Assembly: GCA_902770045.1 (NCBI GenBank)
Contig: CACXRO010000001.1
Location: 48,056 to 112,055, forward strand
DNA: 64,000 nucleotides
Reading direction: 5' to 3'
DNA from: an uncultured bacterium
GTDB taxonomy: Bacteria > Verrucomicrobiota > Kiritimatiellia > RFP12 > UBA1067
A program made the position numbers and the translations under genes. Below, one piece after another: positions 16,698 through 25,598 of the stretch. The number at the start of each line of letters is the position of its first letter. Position 1 is the first letter of the stretch. The notes under the pieces are model-generated. The model saw only the letters and a program-made list of their open reading frames with translations, did no database searches and was not told where the DNA came from.

Positions 16698-17411
16698 TCA
16701 ACGGCTGGACCGGGGGCCACGCAAGGCGAGGTACTCGGCGAGCCCGCGGCGGCGGAGGAGGCAGGCGGGGCACTTGCCGCAGCCGTCTCCGGGCACGCCG
16801 TTGTAGCAGGTGACGGTGCCGGTGCGGATCAGCTCCATAAGCCCGAGCCGGTCGGCGAGCGCCCACTCCTCGGCCTTGGTCTTGTGGAGGAACGGCGCGA
16901 CGACGCGGACGGGCCAGTCGAGGGCGAGGCGCATCGCGCGCTCCTGCGCGCGCAGGAAGGCGCCGCGGCAGTCGGGGTAGCCGGAGAAGTCCGCCTCGCT
17001 CACGCCAATGTGCACCTCGGCCGCACCGAGGGTCTTGGCCCACACCGCCGCAAGCTGGAGGAAGACGGCGTTGCGCCCCTCGACGACGGTCGTCGGGCAC
17101 TTCGCGCCCTTCGGCCGGACGATCCTCGCGCCGTGATCGAGGAGCGCGTTGGCTGTGATCTCGCCGAAGAAGCCGAGCCGGACCACCTTGTGGCGCAAGA
17201 CGCCGAAGTGTTTCGCAAGCCGCCGCGCGTACTTCGTCTCGACCGCGTGCCGCTGGCCGTAGGCGAAGGTGATGGCGGCGACCGCGTCGGCGCCGAACCT
17301 GCGCACGGCAAGCGCAAGGCAGAGCGCGGAGTCCTGTCCGCCCGACAGCACCACCACCGCCTTCACTCCGCCGGACTTTCTGCCAGTCCCCTTCCCGTTA
17401 CCAGTTCTCAT
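16698..17411 (-). CDS. queC: 7-cyano-7-deazaguanine synthase
   Basis: A 237-residue QueC, which converts 7-carboxy-7-deazaguanine to preQ0 using ATP and ammonia for queuosine. It has the PP-loop VVLSGGQDSAL, ITFAYGQRH, 'VPGRN'-equivalent EGRNAVFLQLAA, and the C-terminal zinc site C-x8-C-x2-C-x2-C (CYNGVPGDGCGKCPAC). Residues 1-16 are a Gly/Lys-rich extension. The ATG is 9 nt after a TATAAT box. No queD or queE is adjacent. Confidence 0.95.
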   Translation of the reverse strand: MRTGNGKGTGRKSGGVKAVVVLSGGQDSALCLALAVRRFGADAVAAITFAYGQRHAVETKYARRLAKHFGVLRHKVVRLGFFGEITANALLDHGARIVRPKGAKCPTTVVEGRNAVFLQLAAVWAKTLGAAEVHIGVSEADFSGYPDCRGAFLRAQERAMRLALDWPVRVVAPFLHKTKAEEWALADRLGLMELIRTGTVTCYNGVPGDGCGKCPACLLRRRGLAEYLALRGPRSSR

Positions 17412-17420
17412 AACGAGCGT

Positions 17421-17431
17421 ATTATACCATA
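17421..17431 (-). promoter_or_regulatory. Extended -10 promoter (TATGGTATAAT)
   Basis: The minus strand reads TATGGTATAATACGCTCGTT followed by ATG of queC, with 9 nt between box and start codon. Confidence 0.8.
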
Positions 17432-17451
17432 TCCGAGGTTCGGGTCGGGCG

Positions 17452-17470
17452 CCTTTCAACTTTTCAACCC
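17452..17470. repeat. Intergenic CCTTTCAACTTTTCAACC unit
   Basis: A single copy of the same unit that is tandemly repeated at 25701-25745. It lies between queC and the GH116 gene. Confidence 0.7.
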
Positions 17471-17485
17471 TTGCGGATGCCTGGG

Positions 17486-19822
17486 CTATTGCCGGAAGGC
17501 CCGGAAAACCGACCAGGCGGCAAGGGCGCGCGCGTAGTGGCGGCCACATTCCGCCTCGTCGAACGGATTGCGCTTCTCGCCATCGTAGCGCTCGCGGATG
17601 TCGCGCACCACCTCCTCGGCCGCGGCATAGTCCCCGGTCTGCGCCAGCCACGCCGCCACCACGTACTCGAAGCCGGTCATGGTTTCGGAATGATACGGGA
17701 ACGGCGTGCCGGGACGGCGTCCCGGAGGATACCACGCCATCACCAGCGAGCGCTCCCCGGCGAGCGCGAAGTCGCGCATGTGGTTGAAGACCGGTGCGTC
17801 CGGCTCGCGGCGGTTGCGCCTGAGAATCGTCATCGTGGCGGTGCGCGCGTGCGCAAGGTCGGCAACCGGGTCGAGTCCGGCGCAGCGCGCGGCGTAGTCG
17901 CCCACGAGCTGGTCCACGAGACAGCCTGGCCCGAGCTGAAAATCCGGGTTCTTCGGGTCGGCGAGCTTGGTCCAGCCGCACTTCGTGGCGGGATGGAAGT
18001 CCCCTTCCGCCGACGCGACGCGATGCTCGTACCACTCGCCGTTGAAGAGGTTCTTCTCGGTCCAGGCGCTTCCGCGCGCGCGGAGGTCCGCGCACTTCGC
18101 GGCGAACGAGGCGTCGGCGTCGAACCTCTCCGCCAGGCGCTCGACGGCCTGGAGCGCGGCGAGGTAGAGAAACTCCATCTGCGGATTGGGGCCGTAGTAG
18201 TCGACATCCATCGTGTTGTGCTGGCAGCCTTCCATCACGCCGTCCCGGTCGGCGTCCCAGCCGCCCTCGGCCCAGCAGAACTCGAGCGCCTTCCTGACGC
18301 GCGGGTAGAGCGAGCGCATCCACGCGTCGTCGCCGGTCTTCGCCCAGCATTCGTAGGCCTTGACGATGCACTGCATCTGCCCGTCGGCGGCCGCGCGGGC
18401 GAGGCTGGCGCCGTTGCGCGCGAGCGGCTGCCCGATCCGGAACGAGATTGCGCCCTCGTCGGTCATCGCGTGCCTGAACTCGATGTCCCGCATATCCTTG
18501 GCGATGGACGGCCAGAGGTCGACGAGCGCATGTTCGTAGCCCCAGACGTGGGTGCAGCTGCCGTAGCAGCTGCCGGACGAATCGCCGACGCCCTCCCAGC
18601 CGAAAAAGTGTCCGTCGGCGGTGCGGAAGCAGGTGGGCGAGCGCAAGGTGGAGAGGTTGAAGAGCGCGGCCTCCTTCACCACGGCGGGCGCGCGCGGCGC
18701 ATCGACGACGGACCGGACGAACGCGACGGTGGCCGCCTCCAGCTCGCCGAGGCGCGCGAACAGGTCTTCGGCGGCGGCGCTCGCGGTTGGATACTTCGTG
18801 CAGTAGAAGTTGCCGACATGGTCGTCCGCGGCGTAGAACCCGCCGTCGGTCCGCTCCCACGCGGCGCGGTTGGGGAAGCGCCAGGCAATCGCGAACGGAA
18901 TCGACCTGGACTCCCCGGGGGCGATGTCCACCGTCGCCGCGAGCGTACCGAAGTCGCATTTCTCGCGTCCTGGCATGTCGCCCACGTCCCCCTTCTCCAC
19001 CAGCCGCCGCCAGAACTGCTCGAGTCCGTCGCTCCAGCCGGCGTGGCGCACGTCGACGCCGGACGAGATTTCGCCCGCCGACGCCGGCACGACGACGGCG
19101 AATTCGCCGGTCTCGCGGCCGAGCGGCCTGTCGCCGCCGTCTTTGTCGGCGTTGCCGCGGAAGACGACCCCGCGCAGCGCGACGGATTCGAACCGCTCCT
19201 GCGAGAGCGCGCCGCCGCAGGGATTGGGCATCGCGGCGGCGACAGTCGCGCGGACACGCGTGCCGGAAGTGTTGACGAGGCGCCACCTCAGCAGCGCCAC
19301 CGGCATCCCGCTCGAATCGGCGTCGCCCTTCACCAGCGGGTTCATGGCCTCAAGCGTCGCCTTCACCGGAACCGCGGCGTCGGCGAACTCGACCTCGGCA
19401 AGCGGATAGGCGGCCCGGAAGACGCAGTTTCCGAAGCGCGGATAGCCGTGGTTGGGCGCGGGGCACCCGAACGCGCCTTCGTAGCGGGTCTTGTCGAGCG
19501 GGCCCTCGAGCAGCCGCGCCACCACCGTCCCGGAGCCGTCCACGGTGCGCAGGACGAATGCGGGGCAGACGGACTGCCGGCAGGGCACGAAGCCGCGCTC
19601 GGCGGAGTTGCGGATCTCGAACGCGCCGAGTCCGCCAGTGCCGGAAAGGCATACTGCGCCGGTGCCGATTCCCCCAAGCGGCATCATGACGCGGCGGAGG
19701 CAGTCGCCCCGGTACTCGCGGACGGCCGGCCAGGCAGGCTGGGGCCCGGCGGCGGACGAAGACACGGCGACGGCGGCCGCCGCTGCCAGCATCATGCCCA
19801 GGGTGACGATTCTGTTGCGCAT
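17486..19822 (-). CDS. GH116-type glycoside hydrolase, secreted
   Basis: A 778-residue protein with a signal peptide (residues 1-27). It has the GH116 (beta-glucosylceramidase/beta-glucosidase) opening VMMPLGGIGTGAVCLSGTGG, a beta-rich N-terminal domain and then an (alpha/alpha)6 catalytic part. Catalytic-part landmarks are 'GSCTHVWGYEHALVDLWP', 'DRDGVMEGCQHNTMDVDYYG' and PQMEFLYLAALQAVE. Such enzymes hydrolyse beta-glucosides or related glycosides. The ATG at 19822 is preferred over a GTG at 19831. The gene follows the esterase-dipeptidase gene by 9 nt, so the two are one operon for a complex glycan. Confidence 0.85.
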   Translation of the reverse strand: MRNRIVTLGMMLAAAAAVAVSSSAAGPQPAWPAVREYRGDCLRRVMMPLGGIGTGAVCLSGTGGLGAFEIRNSAERGFVPCRQSVCPAFVLRTVDGSGTVVARLLEGPLDKTRYEGAFGCPAPNHGYPRFGNCVFRAAYPLAEVEFADAAVPVKATLEAMNPLVKGDADSSGMPVALLRWRLVNTSGTRVRATVAAAMPNPCGGALSQERFESVALRGVVFRGNADKDGGDRPLGRETGEFAVVVPASAGEISSGVDVRHAGWSDGLEQFWRRLVEKGDVGDMPGREKCDFGTLAATVDIAPGESRSIPFAIAWRFPNRAAWERTDGGFYAADDHVGNFYCTKYPTASAAAEDLFARLGELEAATVAFVRSVVDAPRAPAVVKEAALFNLSTLRSPTCFRTADGHFFGWEGVGDSSGSCYGSCTHVWGYEHALVDLWPSIAKDMRDIEFRHAMTDEGAISFRIGQPLARNGASLARAAADGQMQCIVKAYECWAKTGDDAWMRSLYPRVRKALEFCWAEGGWDADRDGVMEGCQHNTMDVDYYGPNPQMEFLYLAALQAVERLAERFDADASFAAKCADLRARGSAWTEKNLFNGEWYEHRVASAEGDFHPATKCGWTKLADPKNPDFQLGPGCLVDQLVGDYAARCAGLDPVADLAHARTATMTILRRNRREPDAPVFNHMRDFALAGERSLVMAWYPPGRRPGTPFPYHSETMTGFEYVVAAWLAQTGDYAAAEEVVRDIRERYDGEKRNPFDEAECGRHYARALAAWSVFRAFRQ

Positions 19823-19831
19823 GGCCAGCAC

Positions 19832-21940
19832 CTACTTTACCGGGAAGTCGAAATACGTGTCGGGGTAGGGCTCGTTGGCGAGGGTGAAGTGCCACCACTC
19901 CTCCTCCAGCGGCTTGAATCCGTGGGCGAGCATGATCTCGCGGAGCAGCATGCGGTTCGCGAACTGCTGCTGCGTTATGCCCTTGTAGTCGGGATGCGAC
20001 TCCGCGCCGAACCAGTCGAAGGTTCCGCCCATGTCCACCTCCTTGCCGGTCTTCGCGTCGAAGAGCGTGAGGTCGACGGTACTGCCGCGGCTATGACCGG
20101 ACTTCTCGGCGATGTAGCCCTGCGCGAAGAGGACGGACTTGTCCAGGTTGGGGTAGAACGGCGCCTTCATCCGGGCGTCGGACGTGTCCTTCGCCCAGCG
20201 CATGAAGTGGCTGACGGCGCGCTGCGGACGATAGGCGTCGTAGACCTTGAGCCGGTAGCCGCGGCGGACGCAGTCGTCGCTCGCCGCCTTGAGCGCCGCG
20301 GCCGCCTCCTTGGTGATCAGCGCGCAGGGGCGCTCATAGCCGTCGATGCGGTCGCCGACGAAGTTGTAGGTCGAGTAGTAGCGGATCTCCTGGATCACGT
20401 CCGGCACCGCCTCCGCGATGTACACGAAGCCCCTGCGCCCGGAATAGTCGTCAACCGAAGCCTCGAATGGACCGAGCGGAAGCCCGGCCGAGGAGAAGAC
20501 GTTGCCGGTCCATGGCCGTTGGAAGAGATAGCGCACGCGGCAAGGAGCGGAAACGGAGTCGGACTTCAGGATCAGCTCCCTGCCCTTGACCACGCCGGTC
20601 GTCTTGTAGGCGATCGCCTCGCGCGTTCCGTCGTTGAGGTTGACGAGCCTCGCAGGGCGAAAGTCGCCGTCGGCGCCGGCAACCTCGAACGGAACCGAGG
20701 AACCCCAGTCCGCGTTGTACACGTACCATCCCTCGGCGTTGTCGAACGAAAGGACGAGGCTGTCGCCGTCCGCGCGCACCTCGCGGATCGTCGGCGAATC
20801 GGCGGCAAGCGAATCGAAGCCGTAGTCGCGCCGGAGCGCAAGCGCGGCAAGGCGTCGCCCGATCGGCCCCTTGTCCGCCGGGTGGATGTCGCAGTTGTTT
20901 CCAGTGTCGGCCGTGACGACCATCCCGGCGTTCGGCTCCTCGGCCGCGAACTTCGCCTGCGCGAGCTGGATGCCGGTTATGTCCTGGCTCCATGGCGCGA
21001 GCTGCACGAAGTAGAGCTTGAGGCCGGGGTTCTCGAACTTCGCCGACCACCCCTTGTAGAGCGCGTGCATCTTGTCGCAGTAGCGCTCGGGCTCGTTCCT
21101 GTTCGTGCAGCCCTGGTACCAGATGAGGCCCTTCATGGTCATCGGACACCACGGCTCGACCATCTCGTTCCACAGCACGGTCGGCTGCTGCATCGCGTTG
21201 AGGATCGGCCCCCTCGCCATGGTGTTCGTCCATGCGTTCATCTCGACGACCGGGAACTCCGCCGTCTCGCGGATGGATTCCGGCGCGCCGTCATAGCCCG
21301 CGCGCGGCGTCCAGGCGTCGATGTTCGAGCCGCCGCAGTAGGATCCGACGATCCCGATCGGGACGTCGAGCGCGTTGTGGAGCGCGATGGCGAAATAAAC
21401 CCCCATGGCGGAGAAGCTCGGGGGGTTGCCGAGATTCTCGGGCGTGAACGGGCGCCAGGCGACCGGATAAGTCGCTTCGCGCCGAGGCGTCGCGCTTCCC
21501 TTGTAGTCGCTCGCGAACACGCAGCGCACGGTCTTGAGGTTCGTGATTCCGGCGAGGAGGATGCCCTCGCGGTCACGGTAGTGCGGATTGCCGAAGACGA
21601 GCGGCATGTCGGTGTTGGACTGCCCGCAGCAGAACCAAACTTCACCGACAAGCACGTCCTTGACCTCGACGCCGTTCGCCCTGAGCGTCCGTCCTTCCTT
21701 CGAGGCGGCCATCGGCGCGAGGCGGACAAGCCACCGCCCCTCCGCGTCCGCAGTCGCCGACACGCTCTGCCCCGCGAACGAGACGGTCACCCTTTCGCCC
21801 GCGTCGGCAGTTCCCCAGACGGCGGTCTTCGCGTCGCGCTGGAGAACCATGCCGTCCGCGAACGGCGTGGCGAGCTTCACTTCGGCGAAGGCGCACGCGA
21901 GCCCCGCCCCCGCCACGATTGTCAGCAGCATTTTCCTCAT
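19832..21940 (-). CDS. Sialate O-acetylesterase fused to VanX-type D-Ala-D-Ala dipeptidase
   Basis: A 702-residue exported protein with two enzyme domains. Residues 20-485 are a SASA-type SGNH esterase: GQSN with the nucleophile Ser (about 106-109), GLIWYQGCTN, and DIHPADKGPIGRRLA with the catalytic Asp/His. Residues 505-702 are a peptidase M15D (VanX) domain: 'YNFVGDRIDGY', 'KVYDAYRPQRAV', the zinc motif SGHSRGSTVD (614-623) and EWWH (681-684). All ligands and the catalytic Glu are present. The start at 21940 has GGAAGGAG about 10 nt upstream. The C-terminal domain points to peptidoglycan D-Ala-D-Ala peptides, the N-terminal one to O-acetyl sugars. Confidence 0.88.
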   Translation of the reverse strand: MRKMLLTIVAGAGLACAFAEVKLATPFADGMVLQRDAKTAVWGTADAGERVTVSFAGQSVSATADAEGRWLVRLAPMAASKEGRTLRANGVEVKDVLVGEVWFCCGQSNTDMPLVFGNPHYRDREGILLAGITNLKTVRCVFASDYKGSATPRREATYPVAWRPFTPENLGNPPSFSAMGVYFAIALHNALDVPIGIVGSYCGGSNIDAWTPRAGYDGAPESIRETAEFPVVEMNAWTNTMARGPILNAMQQPTVLWNEMVEPWCPMTMKGLIWYQGCTNRNEPERYCDKMHALYKGWSAKFENPGLKLYFVQLAPWSQDITGIQLAQAKFAAEEPNAGMVVTADTGNNCDIHPADKGPIGRRLAALALRRDYGFDSLAADSPTIREVRADGDSLVLSFDNAEGWYVYNADWGSSVPFEVAGADGDFRPARLVNLNDGTREAIAYKTTGVVKGRELILKSDSVSAPCRVRYLFQRPWTGNVFSSAGLPLGPFEASVDDYSGRRGFVYIAEAVPDVIQEIRYYSTYNFVGDRIDGYERPCALITKEAAAALKAASDDCVRRGYRLKVYDAYRPQRAVSHFMRWAKDTSDARMKAPFYPNLDKSVLFAQGYIAEKSGHSRGSTVDLTLFDAKTGKEVDMGGTFDWFGAESHPDYKGITQQQFANRMLLREIMLAHGFKPLEEEWWHFTLANEPYPDTYFDFPVK

Positions 21941-22172
21941 GTCTTCAATCTCCTTCCTTGCCATTTTCGTCTTTACACCCTCATGCCAACTGCCAATATG
22001 ACATCAAGGTTATAGTGCGCAGCATCAAAAGGGTCAGACCCTTCTGTATATGTTTTTACCGTATCTGCTGCCCCTGCGTTCATGCCATGCCCGGCCTCCG
22101 ACGGCGCGGCGGAAACGGCGAACGGCGCTATGTGGCTTATGCGCATGGTATTGCTCGGTCTCACTGGCGCGT
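21941..22172 (-). other. Long 5' leader of the esterase-dipeptidase operon
   Basis: About 230 nt separate the promoter at 22173 from the ATG at 21940. The leader holds the perfect palindrome AAGGGTCaGACCCTT (22029-22043) but no clear riboswitch or terminator. A short open frame (21973-22146) is not convincing as a gene. Nothing else is visible up to 22310 except a dispersed 20-bp repeat. Confidence 0.5.
22029..22043. repeat. Palindrome AAGGGTCAGACCCTT
   Basis: Perfect 7-bp arms around one base. It belongs with the GGGGACTGTCCCC-type palindromes found at 22973 and 51514 and resembles bacterial REP elements. Confidence 0.6.
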
Positions 22173-22183
22173 ATTATACCATA
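22173..22183 (-). promoter_or_regulatory. Extended -10 promoter (TATGGTATAAT)
   Basis: The minus strand reads GATATGGTATAATACGCGCC, the same motif as at other promoters. It most likely drives the esterase-dipeptidase/GH116 operon through a long leader. Confidence 0.7.
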
Positions 22184-22191
22184 TCCGCCGC

Positions 22192-22212
22192 GATTACGGT
22201 GCGGACGAAATC
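22192..22212. repeat. Dispersed repeat, copy 1 (attacggtgcggacgaaatc)
   Basis: The same 21 bases recur at 40513-40533. Both copies lie 10-45 nt upstream of an extended -10 box on the minus strand, so the sequence may be a shared upstream promoter element or a repeat remnant. Confidence 0.75.
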
Positions 22213-22310
22213 CAATCCCTTCATCGCATTTGCATCCATCATCCTACTTGCTATCGCATCCCTGTACTAACGCGCATAGCCAAAAACCATTGCCATTAGA
22301 CACATTGTTA

Positions 22311-22883
22311 TCAAAGGACTCGTTTTAAAAATTTTATGTCTAATTTTTTATTACATGACTTAAAATGGTACACAGAAATATTCTTTTTTTCTCCATCCGC
22401 ATTTATCCCAACATCATATCCAATACAATCATAAAAAGCAATATTGCGAGGCAATTGGATCGATGGGATAAAGACAAGTTTGCTTGTTATACAACCTTTA
22501 CCATCAAGACTATCCAGGCAACCAACCTCATAATGTGGATACGCCCTAAAACAATTTCGTGACACATATAATGTGCCAGATTCCATATTCATAATTGCCG
22601 CCTCTATTTCAGAATCTTTTAATTGCAATTCACCATCCTCGGCAATTACAAGCTCTCCATTACCCTCAACGAACAAATTAACCGAGAATTCCTCCACCCT
22701 GACATTATCATCTGTTGTCTCGCAACTTAAAATATATGTATCGTCATCAAAGCCGATGATAATGTCAGAATTTTTCTCGTTGATGCGGTTTACAATTTTT
22801 AAAGAGGGAAAAGAAACGTTATTGTTGACAGCACAACCGCATAAAGAACTAAACAATGCCATTATCCATAATAATTTATTCAT
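22311..22883 (-). CDS. AT-rich foreign lipoprotein gene
   Basis: A 190-residue protein of unknown family with a lipoprotein signal (LLWIMALFSSLCGC). The mature part is mostly beta-strand, with FVEGNGELVIAEDGELQL and a C-terminal Cys/Lys-rich end (YHFKSCNKKLDIKFLKRVL). The GC content is roughly 35-40%, far below its neighbours, and codon choice differs, so it was probably acquired by transfer. The start at 22883 is taken because the signal peptide begins there; upstream ATGs give a longer polar tail. It overlaps the preceding 45-codon frame. Confidence 0.65.
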   Translation of the reverse strand: MNKLLWIMALFSSLCGCAVNNNVSFPSLKIVNRINEKNSDIIIGFDDDTYILSCETTDDNVRVEEFSVNLFVEGNGELVIAEDGELQLKDSEIEAAIMNMESGTLYVSRNCFRAYPHYEVGCLDSLDGKGCITSKLVFIPSIQLPRNIAFYDCIGYDVGINADGEKKNISVYHFKSCNKKLDIKFLKRVL

Positions 22884-23013
22884 ATTTTTTATTCCATTCA
22901 TCTTGTTTATCAGGAATAGTTCCATGTTCTGTTTCGCTATCATACTTGTTTTGTTTATCCATAAATTGACGAGGGGGACTGTCCCCCGCGATTGTTAGAA
23001 ATCCGAAAACCAT
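22876..23013 (-). CDS. Short chimeric reading frame at the edge of the AT-rich island
   Basis: A 45-codon frame begins with a good ribosome-binding site (AAAGGAG, 8 nt before ATG) right after the M48 protease gene. Its first codons (MVFGFLTIAG) run straight into the palindrome GGGGGACAGTCCCCC and then into AT-rich sequence, ending 8 nt inside the lipoprotein start. It looks like the 5' remnant of a native gene whose body was replaced, now serving as a coupled leader. Confidence 0.35.
   Translation of the reverse strand: MVFGFLTIAGDSPPRQFMDKQNKYDSETEHGTIPDKQDEWNKKYE
22973..22987. repeat. Palindrome GGGGGACTGTCCCCC
   Basis: A perfect REP-like palindrome at the junction between GC-rich native sequence and the AT-rich island. 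Confidence 0.75.
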
Positions 23014-23074
23014 GATTGACTCCTTTCCCTTTGCAATCGTTTGCCTAATAGGATACCGAATTTTCCCCGCGAAA

Positions 23075-24949
23075 TCAAGCGCGAATCGACCAGCCGTAGG
23101 CGCCGATCGCGTCGGCCACGGCCGCAACGTAGTCCGCCTCCTCGTCCGTCACCTTGCCGTCCTGCGCAATCGTCTCCTTCAGCCCGGTAAGAAGCTCGCG
23201 CTTCGCAAGCGGGGGCAGATGCATGAGCGAATCGAGCGCCGCAAGAATCTCAGTCGCATCGTCGTAGGGCTCGGGCATCGGCGGCAAAGCTGGGCCAAAG
23301 AGCGAAAGTTTCCGCCCTGCCGCCACATAGCCACCCTCGGGGTCGCCGCCAAACGACGCTACCGTTGCTATCACGCGCGCGGCGACGGGAAGAAGAGTCT
23401 TCGCCGGCACCATCTTCGGGACGCGTCCGTCCGAGAGAAGCCGACGCCTGACGGACGCCATGACCATCATCTCGAAGGAATCGTACATTCCGTCCTCCTG
23501 GACGACGCGCTCCGCCTCCTCCGCCCAGTGGCGACGCTGAGATATCGACGCACCGTCCCGAAGCGTGTTGACGCACCTGAGCGCGAGCGTACGCCGCTCG
23601 GCCGCAGAAATCTCCCCTACCCATCCCTCCGGCACTTGGCCGCGCAGAAGCGCGATGAGCATCCCGCCGGCTTTCGCCGGACTCCGCGCTGACGCGAGCA
23701 CGGCGGGCTGCACCTTCGCATCCGCGAGCGACACGTCCGCCGCCTTGAGCCCCCTCGCGCGGGAGACGCTCTTCGCGAAATTCTCGTTCGCCGCCTTGGC
23801 CATCGCGCGGCGGCGCTCCTTGACCGCATTGATGCGCAACTTCACCGATTCGTCCGCGGCAGTCTCGCCGCGCGGAGAGAGACGGCGGATGCGCTCCTTG
23901 ACCGGCGGATGGGTCTCAAAGAGGGAGTCGCCTGTCGACGCGAAGAGCATGTGCGAGACATCGCCCTTCCACGCACCGAATGCACGGCCGCCGCCAACCA
24001 CATCCGCAAGGTACGTGAACCTGAGCGCATTCGCAAGCCCCTCTGGATTTCTGGTGAACTGCGCCGACGCGGCGTCCGCAAGGAACTCGCGCTCGCGCGA
24101 TACAGCACACTGGACGAGCCGCGCGAAGAAGGTGCCGATCGATCCGACAAGCCACAGCGCGATGCCGGTGAGGACATATATGACGAGGAGCGGCAGCGGA
24201 CCGCCGCCCTTGCCCTTGCTTTTGCCGCGCGGAACCACAATGACGCAAGAGCCGTCTTCTCCGTCTCCACCAAGCAACGACAGCATGCCCTTCCCAAAAC
24301 GCGAGACGGAGGAAATGCCAGCGACAAGCGCAGTGAGACGAAAGTTAAGCCGCATGTCGCCGTTCAGGATGTGGCTGAATTCGTGCGCGACAACACCCTG
24401 CAGCTCATCGCGCGTAAGCCACTCAAGCGCACCGCGAGTCACGCATACGGCCGCAGAAGAAGGGTCTGTCCCCGCCGCAAGCGCGTTGACTCCGCCTTCT
24501 CCCTCAAGAACCCATACGGTCGGCATGTCGAGTCCGGACGCGATGGACATCTCCTCGCAGACATTGAGAAAACGGTCTCGCGCAAGGTCGGCTTCGGCGT
24601 CAGACGAAACCTTGCCGCGGCTCAGGCGCGTCGCGCCGATTGACTTCATCAACATGTCGCCTGAAGAAAGTCCAAAGAACTTCGAAAGCGTCGCAATGGC
24701 GATGAGCAGGAAGGAAAAGACGAAGCAGGCAGCGCCGACTTGCGGATATGCGCGGCAGAACGCGGCAATACCGGCCTCGGTTGCATCGCACGCCAAGTCG
24801 GCATCACCGAAATACAGCCAGACGCCCCAGCAGGCGAGCAAAAAGACAATGCCCGTTGCCACGGCTGTCGCGATTATCGCAACAGCTGCGAGCGGGACAA
24901 GGCGGAATGTTCTGGTGCGCGCCGCCTGCTGGAGCGCGAATGGGTCCAT
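23075..24949 (-). CDS. M48-family membrane metalloprotease with C-terminal extension
   Basis: A 624-residue protein. Two helices lie near residues 20-45 and 70-92, followed by an HtpX/M48 catalytic domain with the zinc motif HEFSH (near residue 190) and third ligand in SREREFLADAASA. A further membrane pair flanks a Gly/Lys loop (SKGKGGG). The last 270 residues are an extra cytosolic domain. Its end (LLTGLKETIAQDGKVTDEEADYV) resembles TerB-like helical domains. The gene follows lemA by one base, a common LemA-protease pairing thought to act in envelope quality control. Confidence 0.88.
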   Translation of the reverse strand: MDPFALQQAARTRTFRLVPLAAVAIIATAVATGIVFLLACWGVWLYFGDADLACDATEAGIAAFCRAYPQVGAACFVFSFLLIAIATLSKFFGLSSGDMLMKSIGATRLSRGKVSSDAEADLARDRFLNVCEEMSIASGLDMPTVWVLEGEGGVNALAAGTDPSSAAVCVTRGALEWLTRDELQGVVAHEFSHILNGDMRLNFRLTALVAGISSVSRFGKGMLSLLGGDGEDGSCVIVVPRGKSKGKGGGPLPLLVIYVLTGIALWLVGSIGTFFARLVQCAVSREREFLADAASAQFTRNPEGLANALRFTYLADVVGGGRAFGAWKGDVSHMLFASTGDSLFETHPPVKERIRRLSPRGETAADESVKLRINAVKERRRAMAKAANENFAKSVSRARGLKAADVSLADAKVQPAVLASARSPAKAGGMLIALLRGQVPEGWVGEISAAERRTLALRCVNTLRDGASISQRRHWAEEAERVVQEDGMYDSFEMMVMASVRRRLLSDGRVPKMVPAKTLLPVAARVIATVASFGGDPEGGYVAAGRKLSLFGPALPPMPEPYDDATEILAALDSLMHLPPLAKRELLTGLKETIAQDGKVTDEEADYVAAVADAIGAYGWSIRA

Positions 24950-24950
24950 A

Positions 24951-25553
24951 TCAGAACTTCACCTGCGGCGCCTCGCGCTGCGCGGCGGAGTCGGTCGACT
25001 CAAGGAGCGCTGCGGGCGCGAAGTTGAAGATGCCCGCGACGATCGAAGTCGGAAAAAGCTCGCGCTTCGTATTGTACTCCGTTACGGCGTCGTTGTACGC
25101 CTGGCGCGCGAAGGCGATGCGGTTCTCGGTCGAGGAAAGCTCCTCCATGACACGCGACATCTGTCCGTCCGCCTTGAGATCGGGATAGCGCTCGACAACG
25201 ACCATGAGGCGGGAGAGAAGCCCCGCGAGCCCGGATTCGGCGGCGGAGAAGGCCTTGACCGCAGACGGATCGCCCGGCGCTGCGGCGAGCGCCTTCGCGG
25301 CGCCCGCGGCCTGGTTGCGCGCCTCGATGACGGCAGTCAGCGTCTCGCGCTCGTGCTTGAGGTAGCCCTTCGCCGTCTCGACGAGGTTGGGGATGAGGTC
25401 GTAGCGGCGGCGGAGCTGCACGTCGATCTGCGCGAATGCGTTCTTGAACCTGTTCTTGAGAACGACGAGTCCGTTGTAGAGCCCAACGATCCACGCAATG
25501 AGAACGATGGCGATAACGACAATGACCAACAGTGCAATCAGGATTCCGTACAT
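24951..25553 (-). CDS. lemA: LemA family protein
   Basis: A 200-residue protein with an N-terminal membrane helix (residues 4-24) and then the LemA helical bundle: YNGLVVLKNRFKNAFAQIDV, 'QLRRRYDLIPNLVETAKGYL', HERETLTAVIEARN and 'LSSTENRIAFARQAYNDAVT'. LemA proteins are often coupled to M48 proteases, as here. AAAAGGAGG lies 6 nt before the ATG, and a TATAAT promoter lies about 30 nt upstream. Confidence 0.95.
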   Translation of the reverse strand: MYGILIALLVIVVIAIVLIAWIVGLYNGLVVLKNRFKNAFAQIDVQLRRRYDLIPNLVETAKGYLKHERETLTAVIEARNQAAGAAKALAAAPGDPSAVKAFSAAESGLAGLLSRLMVVVERYPDLKADGQMSRVMEELSSTENRIAFARQAYNDAVTEYNTKRELFPTSIVAGIFNFAPAALLESTDSAAQREAPQVKF

Positions 25554-25585
25554 GTTGTTCCTCCTTTTGGTTGTTGTTTTCGGTT

Positions 25586-25598
25586 ATTATACCATTTT
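25586..25598 (-). promoter_or_regulatory. Extended -10 promoter of lemA (AAAATGGTATAAT)
   Basis: The minus strand reads AAAAATGGTATAATAACCG, about 30 nt before the lemA ATG. Confidence 0.8.

Noticed and set aside
17471..22015. A plus-strand open frame of about 1500 codons opposite the GH116 and esterase-dipeptidase genes
   Set aside because: It is Arg/His/Ala-rich with no domain or ribosome-binding site and mirrors two convincing genes on the minus strand; long antisense frames are expected at this GC content.
21973..22146. 57-codon frame in the leader of the esterase-dipeptidase operon
   Set aside because: No ribosome-binding site, it spans a REP-like palindrome, and the composition is not protein-like. 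A regulatory upstream frame cannot be excluded.
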